This document shows positions 25,094 through 33,610 of a stretch of 34,962 nt of DNA, piece by piece. Location: the NCBI GenBank assembly GCA_019638615.1, contig JAHBTL010000052.1, positions 1 to 34,962 of the forward strand. Direction: 5' to 3'. Position 1 is the stretch's first letter. Each line of letters starts with the position of its first letter. The position numbers were made by a program, and so were the translations under genes. Under the pieces are notes generated by a model. The model was given only the letters and a program-made list of their open reading frames with translations, ran no database searches and was not told the DNA's origin. The DNA is from Chitinophagaceae bacterium (GTDB taxonomy: Bacteria; Bacteroidota; Bacteroidia; Chitinophagales; Chitinophagaceae).

Positions 25094-25302
25094 ATGCTTC
25101 AGATACCTCAATGTGACTCACCCATCATTGGTATAAACCATGCATTGGCCATTGCTTATTTGCCGGAAGATGCTTTCCGGATATGATTTCCACTATGGAG
25201 CAACAGTCCATTCTGCAACGTATGAATGAAGATATACACCGGCAACATTTTAATACTGCAAAAGAAGCAGGGTTGTATTTTAAAAAGGTGGGGTTGATAT
25301 AA
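25094..25302 (+). pseudogene. Internally deleted paralogue of the PAS/LuxR-like regulator
   Basis: It starts MLQIPQCDSPIIGINHALAI, similar to the MLQISRYLSPAIAITHEELL of the intact regulator at 27050, with the same 5' leader. This frame stops after 30 codons at 25184. A second frame (25183-25302) ends HFNTAKEAGLYFKKVGLI, matching the intact C-terminus NFKTAKEAALYFKHAGLI. The 3' flank (ATACCTACCATAGGGACAG) is also shared. About 600 bases of the middle, including the PAS-like and helix-turn-helix parts, are missing. This is a dead remnant of a duplicated gene plus flanks. Confidence 0.75.
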
Positions 25303-25461
25303 AAAATAATGATGGATATACCTACCATAGGGACAGCCTCAGAAATGAACGGATGCTACATTTGCCACTGCTGCTGAATCAGCATAAGATTATTATTGAA
25401 TCACAACAATAGGCCTGTTAATCTTTACAATGCATATTCAGTTATCTCTAAAACAAACAAT

Positions 25462-25728
25462 ATGAGAAAGATAATCTCCTGCCTGATTTTATTTTTAATG
25501 GTTGCTACTGCCTGCAAAAAAGATAAAAATGAATCTGACAATTTAAGTTGCGATGAATTAAAAAAAAGGATGGAACAAAAAGGCGATGAATATGATGTGC
25601 TTGACAAAGCCAGTTGTACAGCTTATGTTAACGCTATGAACGCTTATGCTAAAGCGGAATGTTTATCTGATACGGAAAAACAGGCACTGGAAATCTTAGC
25701 TATGTCTTTAAAAGCCGCATGCGAATAG
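25462..25728 (+). CDS. Small putative lipoprotein
   Basis: An 88-residue protein. MRKIISCLILFLMVATAC is a lipoprotein signal with the lipidated cysteine at 18, followed by the charged tether KKDKNESDN. The mature part is helical and contains three more cysteines (LSCDEL, ASCTAY, AECLSD) and another at the C-terminus (AACE), which could form two disulfides. I recognise no family. The ATG at 25462 replaces a longer frame that has no signal at its start. It lies among regulator remnants and another lipoprotein gene, so the group may share control. Confidence 0.7.
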   Translation: MRKIISCLILFLMVATACKKDKNESDNLSCDELKKRMEQKGDEYDVLDKASCTAYVNAMNAYAKAECLSDTEKQALEILAMSLKAACE

Positions 25729-25776
25729 GTATTTTACTCATTGCAGATTTACCCAGGTTCCGAACCTTTGCTTTGC

Positions 25777-25838
25777 TAACAATTTTTTTCACAAAAGGGT
25801 GATGATAAAAGACCGGTAAAGGCATAGTAAGTGTATGC
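25777..25838 (+). promoter_or_regulatory. Repeated 5' module, copy B
   Basis: AACAATTTTTTTCACAAAA is followed by GGGTGATGATAAAAG and GGTAAAGGCATAGTAAGTGT, closely resembling copies A and C in their first 45 bases. It ends about 20 bases before the lipoprotein ATG at 25859. It may be a shared promoter/leader or a relic of a third regulator copy. Confidence 0.45.
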
Positions 25839-25858
25839 CGATAGATTTAAAAAAGTTT

Positions 25859-26317
25859 ATGAAAAAGTTATTTTTACTGCTGTTTATCCCCTTCTGTATA
25901 GTAGCAGCCTGCAAGAAAAGCAATGATGATCCCAAACCGGCGAATGCCGAACGAAAAGCGTTGCTGACCGGAACATGGAAACTGACCGCTATGACGTATT
26001 CGCCGCCCTACGACTATGACCAAAACGGCACTCCGGAAACCGATGCTTATGCTGTAATGGAACCATGCCAAAAAGATGATCTCTTAACGCTTCGAGCCAA
26101 TGGCACCTGGGAAAGCGATCCCGGCATCCCGTGTGACTGGGAAGACCCGGATGATTTCAGTGGCCAGTGGAAGTTGTCGGATGATGGCAAAACATTTACG
26201 GAAGGCGATGAGGAGGGCACAATACTGCAACTGGATGAACACATTTTTAAGTTTCAGGTATCGGTATCAGACGATGGCGTGACTTATACTGTTACAATTA
26301 CCTGGACACGACAATAA
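25859..26317 (+). CDS. Lipocalin-like lipoprotein
   Basis: A 152-residue protein. MKKLFLLLFIPFCIVAAC is a lipoprotein signal (cysteine at 18). The mature part begins with LLTGTWKLTAM, the GxW start of Bacteroidota lipocalin-like domains, then alternating strands with TLRANGTWES, GQWKLSDDGKTF and a final VTYTVTITWTRQ. Such proteins are small beta-barrels of unknown ligand. The ATG at 25859 lies eight codons inside the longest frame and directly before the signal. A copy of the repeated 5' module stands upstream. The beta-barrel gene follows after 43 bases. Confidence 0.75.
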   Translation: MKKLFLLLFIPFCIVAACKKSNDDPKPANAERKALLTGTWKLTAMTYSPPYDYDQNGTPETDAYAVMEPCQKDDLLTLRANGTWESDPGIPCDWEDPDDFSGQWKLSDDGKTFTEGDEEGTILQLDEHIFKFQVSVSDDGVTYTVTITWTRQ

Positions 26318-26360
26318 ACGCTATTTTATTTTCAACCACCTCTTCAACAAAACAAACAAA

Positions 26361-26933
26361 ATGAAACCATCTGTTAAAAACAACATCGTTATTGCCACAG
26401 CAATGATTATTGCATTGGCTACCCTTACAGTTACTGCGCATGCACAAAAAGAGGGAAAGAAGTTCAGCTTCGGATTTGGGATCGAAGGCATTAAGCCCAT
26501 TGGCGACAAGGATTTAAAAGAATTCTACAATTTCGGAGGAGGCCTTTCGCTTCGGTTTTCTTATAAAGCGGGACCAGGCTATGCTACCCTTACCGGCGGA
26601 GCCCTTGGTATACTACCCAAAGATTTTGATGATGAAGAGTTAAAGGCAGCCGTATTAATACCTGTTAAAGCAGGATATAAATATACTTTCCTCCCACACC
26701 TTTTCGCACACGGAGAGGTAGGGTATGGAAGATTAACGATTGTATATGCCGGCGAAGATGACGAAATAATCAGAGATCCCTACGGGGGCTTTACCTATGC
26801 CGCAACTGTAGGAGGCAATTTTGGCGCATTTGAAATAGGTCTTAAATACCAGAGTCTTGTAGGGCTGAAGTCTGGAGGAAATGAGAAGTCTTCTTTGTCC
26901 GATATAGGGTTGCGGCTGGGCTTTAATTTTTAA
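26361..26933 (+). CDS. Outer membrane beta-barrel protein
   Basis: A 190-residue protein. The signal peptide covers residues 1-28 (IVIATAMIIALATLTVTAHA, then QKEG). The mature part shows alternating strands with aromatic girdles: FSFGFGIEG, GGLSLRFSY, YATLTGGALGI, VKAGYKYTF, AHGEVGYGRL, GFTYAATVGGNF, FEIGLKYQSL. It ends in a final aromatic strand LGLRLGFNF, typical for insertion by the BAM complex. An eight-stranded barrel of the OmpW/OmpX-like size is likely. No enzyme motif is seen. A strong terminator follows six bases after the stop, so the lipoprotein and barrel genes may share one transcript. Confidence 0.8.
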   Translation: MKPSVKNNIVIATAMIIALATLTVTAHAQKEGKKFSFGFGIEGIKPIGDKDLKEFYNFGGGLSLRFSYKAGPGYATLTGGALGILPKDFDDEELKAAVLIPVKAGYKYTFLPHLFAHGEVGYGRLTIVYAGEDDEIIRDPYGGFTYAATVGGNFGAFEIGLKYQSLVGLKSGGNEKSSLSDIGLRLGFNF

Positions 26934-26938
26934 GCTGT

Positions 26939-26964
26939 ACCCGCCCTGCTACCGGGCGGGTTTT
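26939..26964 (+). terminator. Intrinsic terminator after the beta-barrel gene
   Basis: CCCGCCC (26940-26946) pairs with GGGCGGG (26954-26960) around a 7-base loop and is followed by TTTT. It closes the transcript of the lipoprotein and barrel genes and isolates the regulator gene downstream. Confidence 0.85.
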
Positions 26965-26975
26965 ACACTTACTTG

Positions 26976-27049
26976 CATAATAATTTTTGCCCGGGGTGAT
27001 GATAAAAGGCAGGTAACGGCTATTAAACCTAAATAGCAATATTGTCGCA
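26976..27049 (+). promoter_or_regulatory. Repeated 5' module, copy C (before intact regulator)
   Basis: CATAATAATTTTTGCCC is followed by GGGGTGATGATAAAAGG, CAGGTAACGGCTATTAA and TAGCAATATTGTCGCA, ending at the ATG of the regulator. It matches copy A through most of its length. It may be an autoregulatory leader or simply flank carried along by gene duplication. Confidence 0.5.
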
Positions 27050-27871
27050 ATGCTCCAGATTTCAAGATACCTATCACCTGCTATTGCCATAACTCATGAG
27101 GAACTATTAGCTGACTACCTGTCCGAAAACACCTATAAACCAGCCGTTCCTGCTATTGAGCAGCAAGCCGTATTGCAACATCTGGATAAAGAAATACCCC
27201 GGGAGCATATCTATTTCACCATAAGCCTGACGGAAAACAGGATCGTGCATTGCAATGGTGTTGCCCGTTGGCTGGGATATGCTGATGCTGATTTTTCACT
27301 CAGGGATTACCAGGAGATCATCCATCCTACACATGCCGCTATACAGGGCTACTACAGCATGGCTTTACTGGAGCTCTTCAGGCATAATGAGATCAGCCTG
27401 CAGTTTATGCAACCTGTTTGCGCCACTATTATCGCTTTAAAACACAAAACCGGCAAATACATCTATTGCAAACGGGAATGCGCACCCTTCCAGTTAACCG
27501 AAGGAAGCAGGATGACGGAATACCTCTGTTATTTTCATGTCATAAAAGAATTCAGCAACGAAAATTATCACACCCGCCTGTATCGCGGAAATGAGCAGGG
27601 CATTTATACGGAGGAAAGATTACATGCATTCGCCAGAAAAAAATTTGCAGAGTATACAGATTTTTCCATCCAGGAATTAAGGATATTAAAAAGACATGCG
27701 CGACAAAAAGACAGCACCAGTAAAACGATAGGAAAAGCTTTTAAAATTGAAAAATCAACAGTGGATACATTCAACAAACGGATATTAAAAAAAGCGGAAA
27801 TTTTTTCCGGGCAAAATTTTAAGACGGCAAAGGAAGCAGCGTTGTACTTTAAGCATGCAGGATTAATATAA
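27050..27871 (+). CDS. PAS/LuxR-like transcriptional regulator
   Basis: A 273-residue cytoplasmic protein. A PAS-like sensor region covers about residues 50-170 (YFTISLTENRIVHCNGVARWLGYADADF, YQEIIHPTHAAIQGYY, and a strand with YIYCKRECAPFQL). A C-terminal helix-turn-helix lies at about 205-250 (FSIQELRILKRHARQKDSTSKTIGKAFKIEKSTVDTFNKRILKKA), resembling LuxR-type domains but divergent. It has no receiver domain, so it is not a classical response regulator; the ligand is unknown. A decayed paralogue lies 1.9 kb upstream with the same leader and tail. The lipoprotein and barrel genes between the two copies are possible targets, by context only. Confidence 0.7.
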   Translation: MLQISRYLSPAIAITHEELLADYLSENTYKPAVPAIEQQAVLQHLDKEIPREHIYFTISLTENRIVHCNGVARWLGYADADFSLRDYQEIIHPTHAAIQGYYSMALLELFRHNEISLQFMQPVCATIIALKHKTGKYIYCKRECAPFQLTEGSRMTEYLCYFHVIKEFSNENYHTRLYRGNEQGIYTEERLHAFARKKFAEYTDFSIQELRILKRHARQKDSTSKTIGKAFKIEKSTVDTFNKRILKKAEIFSGQNFKTAKEAALYFKHAGLI

Positions 27872-28049
27872 AAAACAAAGAGGAATATACCTACCATAGG
27901 GACAGTCGAAAAAGTAAATGAATGCTACATTCGCCAAAGAGGCTGCCTGAACAGAAAGGATTAATAGCGCCCTCACACAAACTTCCATTCCTGCGAAAGA
28001 ATCACAAATCTTATCTCAACCGATTATTCAACCTCTTAATACTTTTGTC

Positions 28050-30293
28050 ATGAACAATAAATGCCTGCTTCTGTTGCTGTTTCCATTATTTACGACAGAC
28101 GTAAGCGCACAGAAAACCAGGGAAGAAAAATTCCAGGTTTCTTATGTACGGCTGCCATATAAAAGGCTACCGGAAGATATTAAAACATACCAGGTTAATA
28201 TTTCAGCTTTGTACTCAAGATGGGGAAATGTGATACTTAACGAAAATGATGCATCTTATTTCACTTTAAACGGGTATCCGCCTGTAAAAGCGAATGGCGA
28301 CCTGGTGATAGAAGTAAAAGCACTGAAAGGCCTGGAATTTAAACGTCTGAAAAGTGAAGTAAAAGAATATACTCACAAAGAGAAAAAGGATGCACCCGAA
28401 ATAAAATACTACCCCTATATATACTATGTGTATTATAACACACCCGAAATATCAATCCGGCTGCTTCACAAAGGCCAGCAACTGGAGTCAGCGAAATTTG
28501 GAGGAGAAGAAAAATATTCTTCTTTCGGATCTGAGAGCTACAAGGATCACTACAGGAACCTGGAACAATTAAATGCTGCCTGGAATAAGTTGGGAAACAG
28601 CTTTCTTTCTGACTATGAACTACACTCATTCAAAACTATACCTGCAGAGGCCAGGGGTGTCCTTGTTAAATATCTCCTGACCCGCCAAACACAACGGGTC
28701 GACATAGGATATGTTATCAGCCACAAGGACCATAATTATGATGACCTCATTAAAGCAAAAGATCTTTTTGCTTCTGCCGTGAAGTATATATCCAGCGACC
28801 GGATTTCCTATATTAACACGCTGGTACAGCCGGATTATGAAAAACGCCAGGAAACACTGAAAGAGGCCATCGCTATCTGGGAAAAAGCATTATCTGAATA
28901 TAAAGATGAAAAGAATGCCCGTATAAATGGCAGGATTTACAGAGACATTTTAATGAACCTTGCAGAAACTTATGCATGGACAGGCGATACTGAAAAAGCA
29001 AAAGAGTACCTGGAAAAAAGAAAACAGGAAAAAAGCGGCATATTCGGCAATTCATTTGACGGGTTGAAAAGAATAGAAGAGTATATATCGAATGTAGAAG
29101 AACGACGAACAGCCAATAACTGGCGTAAATTACATACATCTGATCCCGAGTTCGGGGAAAATCAGTACTCAAAAGAGTTTGTATATAATTACGATTTACC
29201 GAAATTGCCTGCACAACAACCTTCAGCAACCGCCGCGACAGGTACCACATCTCCCCAGGATATACAGGGTCTGCAAATCGGGTTTGCACCGGCTACTACG
29301 CCGGCTGGCAGTACAACAGGCAATGTGAGGTATACCGCCGATGCCAAAGCAAGACTGGAAGAAAAAATTGACATCGAAGAAACACTTGATTTGCTGACGG
29401 CCAGAATAAACGTAGCCGCTAACGCGCTTAACCGGTTTTCAATTTATGATTCCGCACAGCTTTTTAAGGAATCTGCCGTAGGCACCAATAGCGAAAAATT
29501 GAACGTACTGTTCCTTCCGTTCAGTTTTGAAACAAATACCAACAATAAAGTTAAACACGCTGCATTGCTCGAAAAGGCAAAACAAAAAGGCATCCGGAAA
29601 GTCGTTTTTTGCCACCTGGATATGGTAGATGCCAAACCGGTAAAAGCACAGGGCAGCCAGGATACACAGGTAAACTATGCCGGTTTTGAAGGAGAGATCA
29701 AATACATGGTGGAAATATTGGACCTGGAGAGCGGTCAATCCAATAAAATTTCAAAGACGAAAAATAAGGGGCTGCTCAAGAAGGCAAATATAAAAGCCAT
29801 TGCAGGGGGTGCAGTTGGCATATTAGGTTTTGCCAAAGGTAAATCTGCAGGCGGGTCAACATTGGATGGAGCCGTTGGATCAGCATATGGTGGTTCACTG
29901 GCTGATCAGGGAATGGCAAGAACCAAGATGGCTGCCGTTACAGAGATTGTAAATAAAATAGAGAAAGACCTGAAAGATATCCTGGGAGAGCAATTGCCTG
30001 TATATCTGCAATTGAGCTTTAACGAAGTTGAAAGCGAGCATTCTGTTTATATTGATGCTAAAGAGTCGTGGGGAATAGCCAGACATGATCGCATTGATAT
30101 AGTAATAAGAGATGCGGGTAAAGAAGCATCGGAAACAAAAATTGAAACTTTGACAGTCAAAGAAGTTTCGAACGGGAAGATTTACTTCAAAGTAAGTGAT
30201 AAAGAGTTGAAAAAAATAGGTTCTGCCCCCGATAAAAATCTTGTATTTGGAAAGTTGAGCACACCAAAATCAGCAATGCTTCAAATTAATTAA
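28050..30293 (+). CDS. Large exported protein of unknown function
   Basis: A 747-residue protein. The signal peptide (residues 1-20, ending DVSA) predicts export. The N-terminal half is beta-rich, then helices resembling tetratricopeptide repeats appear at about 270-350 (ILMNLAETYAWTGDTEKAKEYLEKR). A low-complexity Ala/Thr/Pro/Gly linker follows at about 390-430. The C-terminal part starts at about 480 with a compact alpha/beta segment (LNVLFLPFSFETN, KGIRKVVFCHLD). It includes a glycine-rich stretch at about 590-620 and ends in a beta-rich module. The C-terminal part recalls the CsgG/LpoB-like anticodon-binding fold, but I cannot confirm this. I do not recognise the full protein. A TACTTTTG at 28040-28047 is too close to the ATG to be its promoter. 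Confidence 0.7.
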   Translation: MNNKCLLLLLFPLFTTDVSAQKTREEKFQVSYVRLPYKRLPEDIKTYQVNISALYSRWGNVILNENDASYFTLNGYPPVKANGDLVIEVKALKGLEFKRLKSEVKEYTHKEKKDAPEIKYYPYIYYVYYNTPEISIRLLHKGQQLESAKFGGEEKYSSFGSESYKDHYRNLEQLNAAWNKLGNSFLSDYELHSFKTIPAEARGVLVKYLLTRQTQRVDIGYVISHKDHNYDDLIKAKDLFASAVKYISSDRISYINTLVQPDYEKRQETLKEAIAIWEKALSEYKDEKNARINGRIYRDILMNLAETYAWTGDTEKAKEYLEKRKQEKSGIFGNSFDGLKRIEEYISNVEERRTANNWRKLHTSDPEFGENQYSKEFVYNYDLPKLPAQQPSATAATGTTSPQDIQGLQIGFAPATTPAGSTTGNVRYTADAKARLEEKIDIEETLDLLTARINVAANALNRFSIYDSAQLFKESAVGTNSEKLNVLFLPFSFETNTNNKVKHAALLEKAKQKGIRKVVFCHLDMVDAKPVKAQGSQDTQVNYAGFEGEIKYMVEILDLESGQSNKISKTKNKGLLKKANIKAIAGGAVGILGFAKGKSAGGSTLDGAVGSAYGGSLADQGMARTKMAAVTEIVNKIEKDLKDILGEQLPVYLQLSFNEVESEHSVYIDAKESWGIARHDRIDIVIRDAGKEASETKIETLTVKEVSNGKIYFKVSDKELKKIGSAPDKNLVFGKLSTPKSAMLQIN

Positions 30294-30494
30294 CAAATGC
30301 TGGTGTTGCAGAAAACCGGTAGCCATTAGCTAATTGCGTTTATGGTTTATAGTTTAAGGCATGTGTCAAGGCATTAACCCGAAACCTGTGTATTTGAGAT
30401 TAGATATTTGAAATTTGAAATTGGAATACGATATCTAATATCTTTCATCTCAAAATTGGGAATAATCTCAAATCACAAATCAACCAATCAGCAA
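30294..30494. other. Convergent spacer with repeated AT-rich words
   Basis: Contains GTTTATGGTTTATAGTTTA, ATTTGAGATTAGATATTTG, ATTTGAAATTGG and CTCAAATCACAAATC words like those near 19420 and 20610-20780. It separates two convergent genes and has no clear terminator hairpin. Confidence 0.5.
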
Positions 30495-30959
30495 TCACAA
30501 ATCCTTCTCCGTCTTCTTCCTGAAATACCTGAACGGGACCCACAGCATGCCGAAACATTCGCCGTCTTCCCTGCCCAGGTGTTTGTGATGCATTTTATGC
30601 GCACGGCGGATGCCTTTCAGATACCTGTTGCTGCTGTTACGAAAAATTTTAAACCGCTGATGAATAAACACATCGTGTACCAGGAAATAGGCTAAGCCAT
30701 ACAACGTAATTCCTGCTGCGGTCCACGATAAGGCCGGCATACCGGCTAAACCTCCTGTTATGAACAACGCAATGCCGGGTAACGCGAACAGGAGAAAGAA
30801 AAAATCATTTTTTTCAAAAAATCCTTCCTGCTCTTTTTGATGATGGTCTTTATGCAAATTCCATAAAAGTCCGTGCATAATATATTTATGCGTAAGCCAT
30901 GCTACACACTCCATACTTACAAATGCTATGATCAAAAGCAGCGCATTCATATTGCTCAT
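30495..30959 (-). CDS. crtZ: Beta-carotene hydroxylase
   Basis: A 154-residue membrane enzyme of the fatty acid hydroxylase/CrtZ superfamily. It adds 3-hydroxyl groups to beta-ionone rings, for example beta-carotene to zeaxanthin. The four histidine clusters of the diiron site are present: HKYIMH, HKDHH, HDVFIH and HKMHHKH. Several hydrophobic helices lie between them. It is the last gene of crtI-crtB-crtZ, 20 bases after crtB. An alternative start is the ATG three codons in. Since no lycopene cyclase gene lies here, the ring-forming step must be encoded elsewhere. Confidence 0.92.
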   Translation of the reverse strand: MSNMNALLLIIAFVSMECVAWLTHKYIMHGLLWNLHKDHHQKEQEGFFEKNDFFFLLFALPGIALFITGGLAGMPALSWTAAGITLYGLAYFLVHDVFIHQRFKIFRNSSNRYLKGIRRAHKMHHKHLGREDGECFGMLWVPFRYFRKKTEKDL

Positions 30960-30979
30960 TTAGCTGCCGGATACTTTTA

Positions 30980-31816
30980 TTAAATAAGATTCAGGCGGTA
31001 TCTCAGCATTGTACCAAACATCAGTCCTATTTTCTCCCTGCCGGGAACACGTATGCGCTCCGACAAAATTTTTTGAGGCGGTACATTCCTTATTTTTTTG
31101 AACAAAGCCAGGTAATATTTATAGGCAAGATACACTCCGCGTCTTGAGCTGAGCGGCAATTGCCTGATGCCTGACAACGCTTCCTGCAGCTCATCGCTGA
31201 TCTCGTTTTCAATTTTCATTTTATCTTCCGTGCTGAAGTTCCGCAGGTCAATACCGGGAAAATAAGTTCTGCCCAGCTCTTCATTGTCCGCCTTTACATC
31301 GCGCAAAAAATTGATCTTCTGAAAGGCGGAACCCAGCTTCATGGCAGGATATTTCAACGACCCGTACAGCTTTTCATCGCCTTCGCAAAAAACTTTCAGA
31401 CACATCAGCCCTACAGCTTCCGCGGAACCAAAAATGTATTTTTCATACAATTTCCGGCTGTAAAAATGCTTTTGCAGATCCATTTCCATGCTATCCAAAA
31501 AAACACCGATCAAATCCCTTTCAATACCATATTGGTTTACTACATGCTGAAAACTGTTTAAGATAGGATTGAGACTGATGCCTGCATCTATCGCTTCATA
31601 GGTTTCTTTCCGGAATTTATTGAGCAGACCGGCTTTGTCGTAATGATGAAAAGAATCCACTATTTCATCTGCAAAACGTACAAAACCATATATACCATAA
31701 ATGGCAGGACGAAAGCGCGGGGAAAGAAATTGAATACCTAATGAAAACGAGGTGCTGTACTGCCTGGTCGTGATTTTACTGCATTTGGCAGAAACGATGT
31801 CAAAAAGCTCTTTCAT
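30980..31816 (-). CDS. crtB: Phytoene synthase
   Basis: A 278-residue enzyme that joins two geranylgeranyl diphosphates to phytoene, the first committed step of carotenoid synthesis. Both Asp-rich motifs are present: DEIVD at residues 50-54 and NFLRDVKADNEELGRTYFP at about 168-186. The protein begins with the usual CSKITTRQYSTSFSLG. Its start overlaps the end of crtI by 17 bases, so the two are translationally coupled. crtZ follows after 20 bases. Length and motifs are normal for the family. Confidence 0.94.
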   Translation of the reverse strand: MKELFDIVSAKCSKITTRQYSTSFSLGIQFLSPRFRPAIYGIYGFVRFADEIVDSFHHYDKAGLLNKFRKETYEAIDAGISLNPILNSFQHVVNQYGIERDLIGVFLDSMEMDLQKHFYSRKLYEKYIFGSAEAVGLMCLKVFCEGDEKLYGSLKYPAMKLGSAFQKINFLRDVKADNEELGRTYFPGIDLRNFSTEDKMKIENEISDELQEALSGIRQLPLSSRRGVYLAYKYYLALFKKIRNVPPQKILSERIRVPGREKIGLMFGTMLRYRLNLI

Positions 31817-33311
31817 AGATGTTTTGTTTGAACAATCCGTTTATATAGTCGGCAACTACCTGTCCCGATATAATGGCAGGCGGTACTCCCGGTCCCGGAA
31901 CAGTAAGCTGCCCGGCAAAGAACAGGTTTTTTATTTTTTTACTCTTTATGGATGGTTTCATAAAAGCAGTTTGCGTCAGCGTATTGGCAAGCCCGTAGGC
32001 ATTTCCCCTGTACGCATGATAGTCCTTCAGGAAATCTGAGCCTGCATAACTTCTTTCGTACACAATATGCTGCTTTAAATTTTCTCCACAAAATGCCTCC
32101 AGTTGTTGGATCACCCGGTTAAAATAGTCTGCTCGTATTGTTTCGGTATCCGTTAATCCTGCCGCTACCGGGATCAATATAAAAAGATTTTCCATACCGG
32201 CAGGCGCCACTGTTTCATCTGTACGGGAAGGACAGCAAACATAAAACAACGGCTGTTCCGGCCATTCCCCGGTTTCATAAATGGTTTTTGCATGCCGGTT
32301 AAAATCGTGCTCGAAAAAAAGATTATGATGCTTTAACCTGTTCAGCTTTTTTGCAACGCCTACGTAATATATCAAAGCCGAAGGAGCCATTGTTTTTTTG
32401 CTCCAGTAGCGTTTTGAATAACTCCTGCTTTCTTTGTCGAGCAAATTATTTTCTATATGGTAATAATCGGCTGCTCCCACCAACACATCTGTTTCAAATG
32501 TAACATCATTTGTCAGCACATGCGTAGCCATTTGTTCCTTTACCCTGATTTTGGTTGCCGTGATACCCAATTGCAGTTCCACATGGTGTTCCATTGCGAG
32601 GGCGCACATCGCCTTTACCAGCTCGTACATGCCGCCCATGGGATACCAGGTTCCCAGCTTCATGTCTGCATAGTTCATCATGCTGTACAAAGCGGGTGTT
32701 TTTGAAGGCATAGCGCCCAGGAACAAGACAGGAAATTCCAGTATCTGCAACAGGCGGGGATTTTTGAAATATTGCCTGGCATGACCGGAAAAAGAGCGAA
32801 GCATGTCAAGCTGAAAAAGCGATTTTACAAAACGCCATTCCGCGAACTCTTTGACGCTTACCGATGGTTTGTATACAAATTCATGAATACCGGCTTCATA
32901 CTTGTATTTCGCTTCCTGCAGGAAACGGTCGAGCTTTGCCGCGCCGCCCTTTTCCATGCTTTCAAACAGGAGCCTGAGCTGTTCATAATCGGCCGGTATC
33001 TCCAGCGCATCTTCTTTAGAAAAAATAACCTGGTACGAGGGGTCGAGCCTTACCAGCTTATAATAATCCGAAACAGCTCTTCCAAAACGGTTGAAATAAC
33101 GTTCCATTACATCCGGCATCCAGTACCAGCTCGGCCCCATGTCAAATAAAAAGCCATTCGCCGTAAACATCCTTGCCCTGCCGCCTGCCTGGTCGTTCTT
33201 TTCAATAACAGTAACATCGTATCCATGCTGCGCAAGCGATGTGGCAGCGCTGAGCCCGGCAAACCCCGCTCCTATTACTACCGCCTTTTGCCTGGTGTGG
33301 AAGTGATGCAT
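31800..33311 (-). CDS. crtI: Phytoene desaturase
   Basis: A 503-residue FAD enzyme that desaturates phytoene to lycopene. The N-terminal dinucleotide-binding motif VIGAGFAGLSAATSL is followed by EKNDQAGGRARMF. The C-terminal CrtI signature is FFAGQLTVPGPGVPPAIISG. I chose the ATG at 33311 (MHHFHTRQKAVVIGAG), 19 codons inside the longest frame, because homologues start just before the FAD motif and the extra upstream residues look non-native. It is the first gene of the crtI-crtB-crtZ operon. A minus-strand TAACTTGT near the start is a weak -7 candidate only. Confidence 0.94.
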   Translation of the reverse strand: MHHFHTRQKAVVIGAGFAGLSAATSLAQHGYDVTVIEKNDQAGGRARMFTANGFLFDMGPSWYWMPDVMERYFNRFGRAVSDYYKLVRLDPSYQVIFSKEDALEIPADYEQLRLLFESMEKGGAAKLDRFLQEAKYKYEAGIHEFVYKPSVSVKEFAEWRFVKSLFQLDMLRSFSGHARQYFKNPRLLQILEFPVLFLGAMPSKTPALYSMMNYADMKLGTWYPMGGMYELVKAMCALAMEHHVELQLGITATKIRVKEQMATHVLTNDVTFETDVLVGAADYYHIENNLLDKESRSYSKRYWSKKTMAPSALIYYVGVAKKLNRLKHHNLFFEHDFNRHAKTIYETGEWPEQPLFYVCCPSRTDETVAPAGMENLFILIPVAAGLTDTETIRADYFNRVIQQLEAFCGENLKQHIVYERSYAGSDFLKDYHAYRGNAYGLANTLTQTAFMKPSIKSKKIKNLFFAGQLTVPGPGVPPAIISGQVVADYINGLFKQNIYERAF

Positions 33312-33370
33312 ACAACCACAAGTTATTGAAATTAGTTTAATGACGTTTGTGGGGTTACATCTTTGCAAGT

Positions 33371-33512
33371 CGCCGATTTAAAATTACATTATTCACTTCT
33401 TTTACAGCGGCAAAGCAATCCTCGTGCATATACAAGCTATTCCGTTGGGACTGCTTCTCCCGCACCGACATTTCTTTAATTTAATACACCCTATAGCGGT
33501 ATGCCAATGACA
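33371..33512. repeat. Imperfect direct repeat R1 (~142 bp)
   Basis: Runs from CGCCGATTTAAAATTACATT to CGGTATGCCAATGACA. It shares GCAAAGCAATCCTC, TGCATAT, CTTCTCCCGCACCGACATTTC and the end with R2 at 33928-34073, at roughly 80% identity judged by eye. No coding capacity is seen. Confidence 0.75.
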
Positions 33513-33610
33513 TATCATCCAGTTTGCTATTTATCAACTGGTTATGAACTTCAATTTGTTGTTCCACAAACCCGGTTTTCCTTTCAACTACAATCCCTCC
33601 GCTTTTTTCT

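Noticed and set aside
28040-28047. Promoter -7 box (TACTTTTG) of the large exported protein
   Set aside because: It ends two bases before the ATG, so transcription would begin at or after the start codon needed for the signal peptide.
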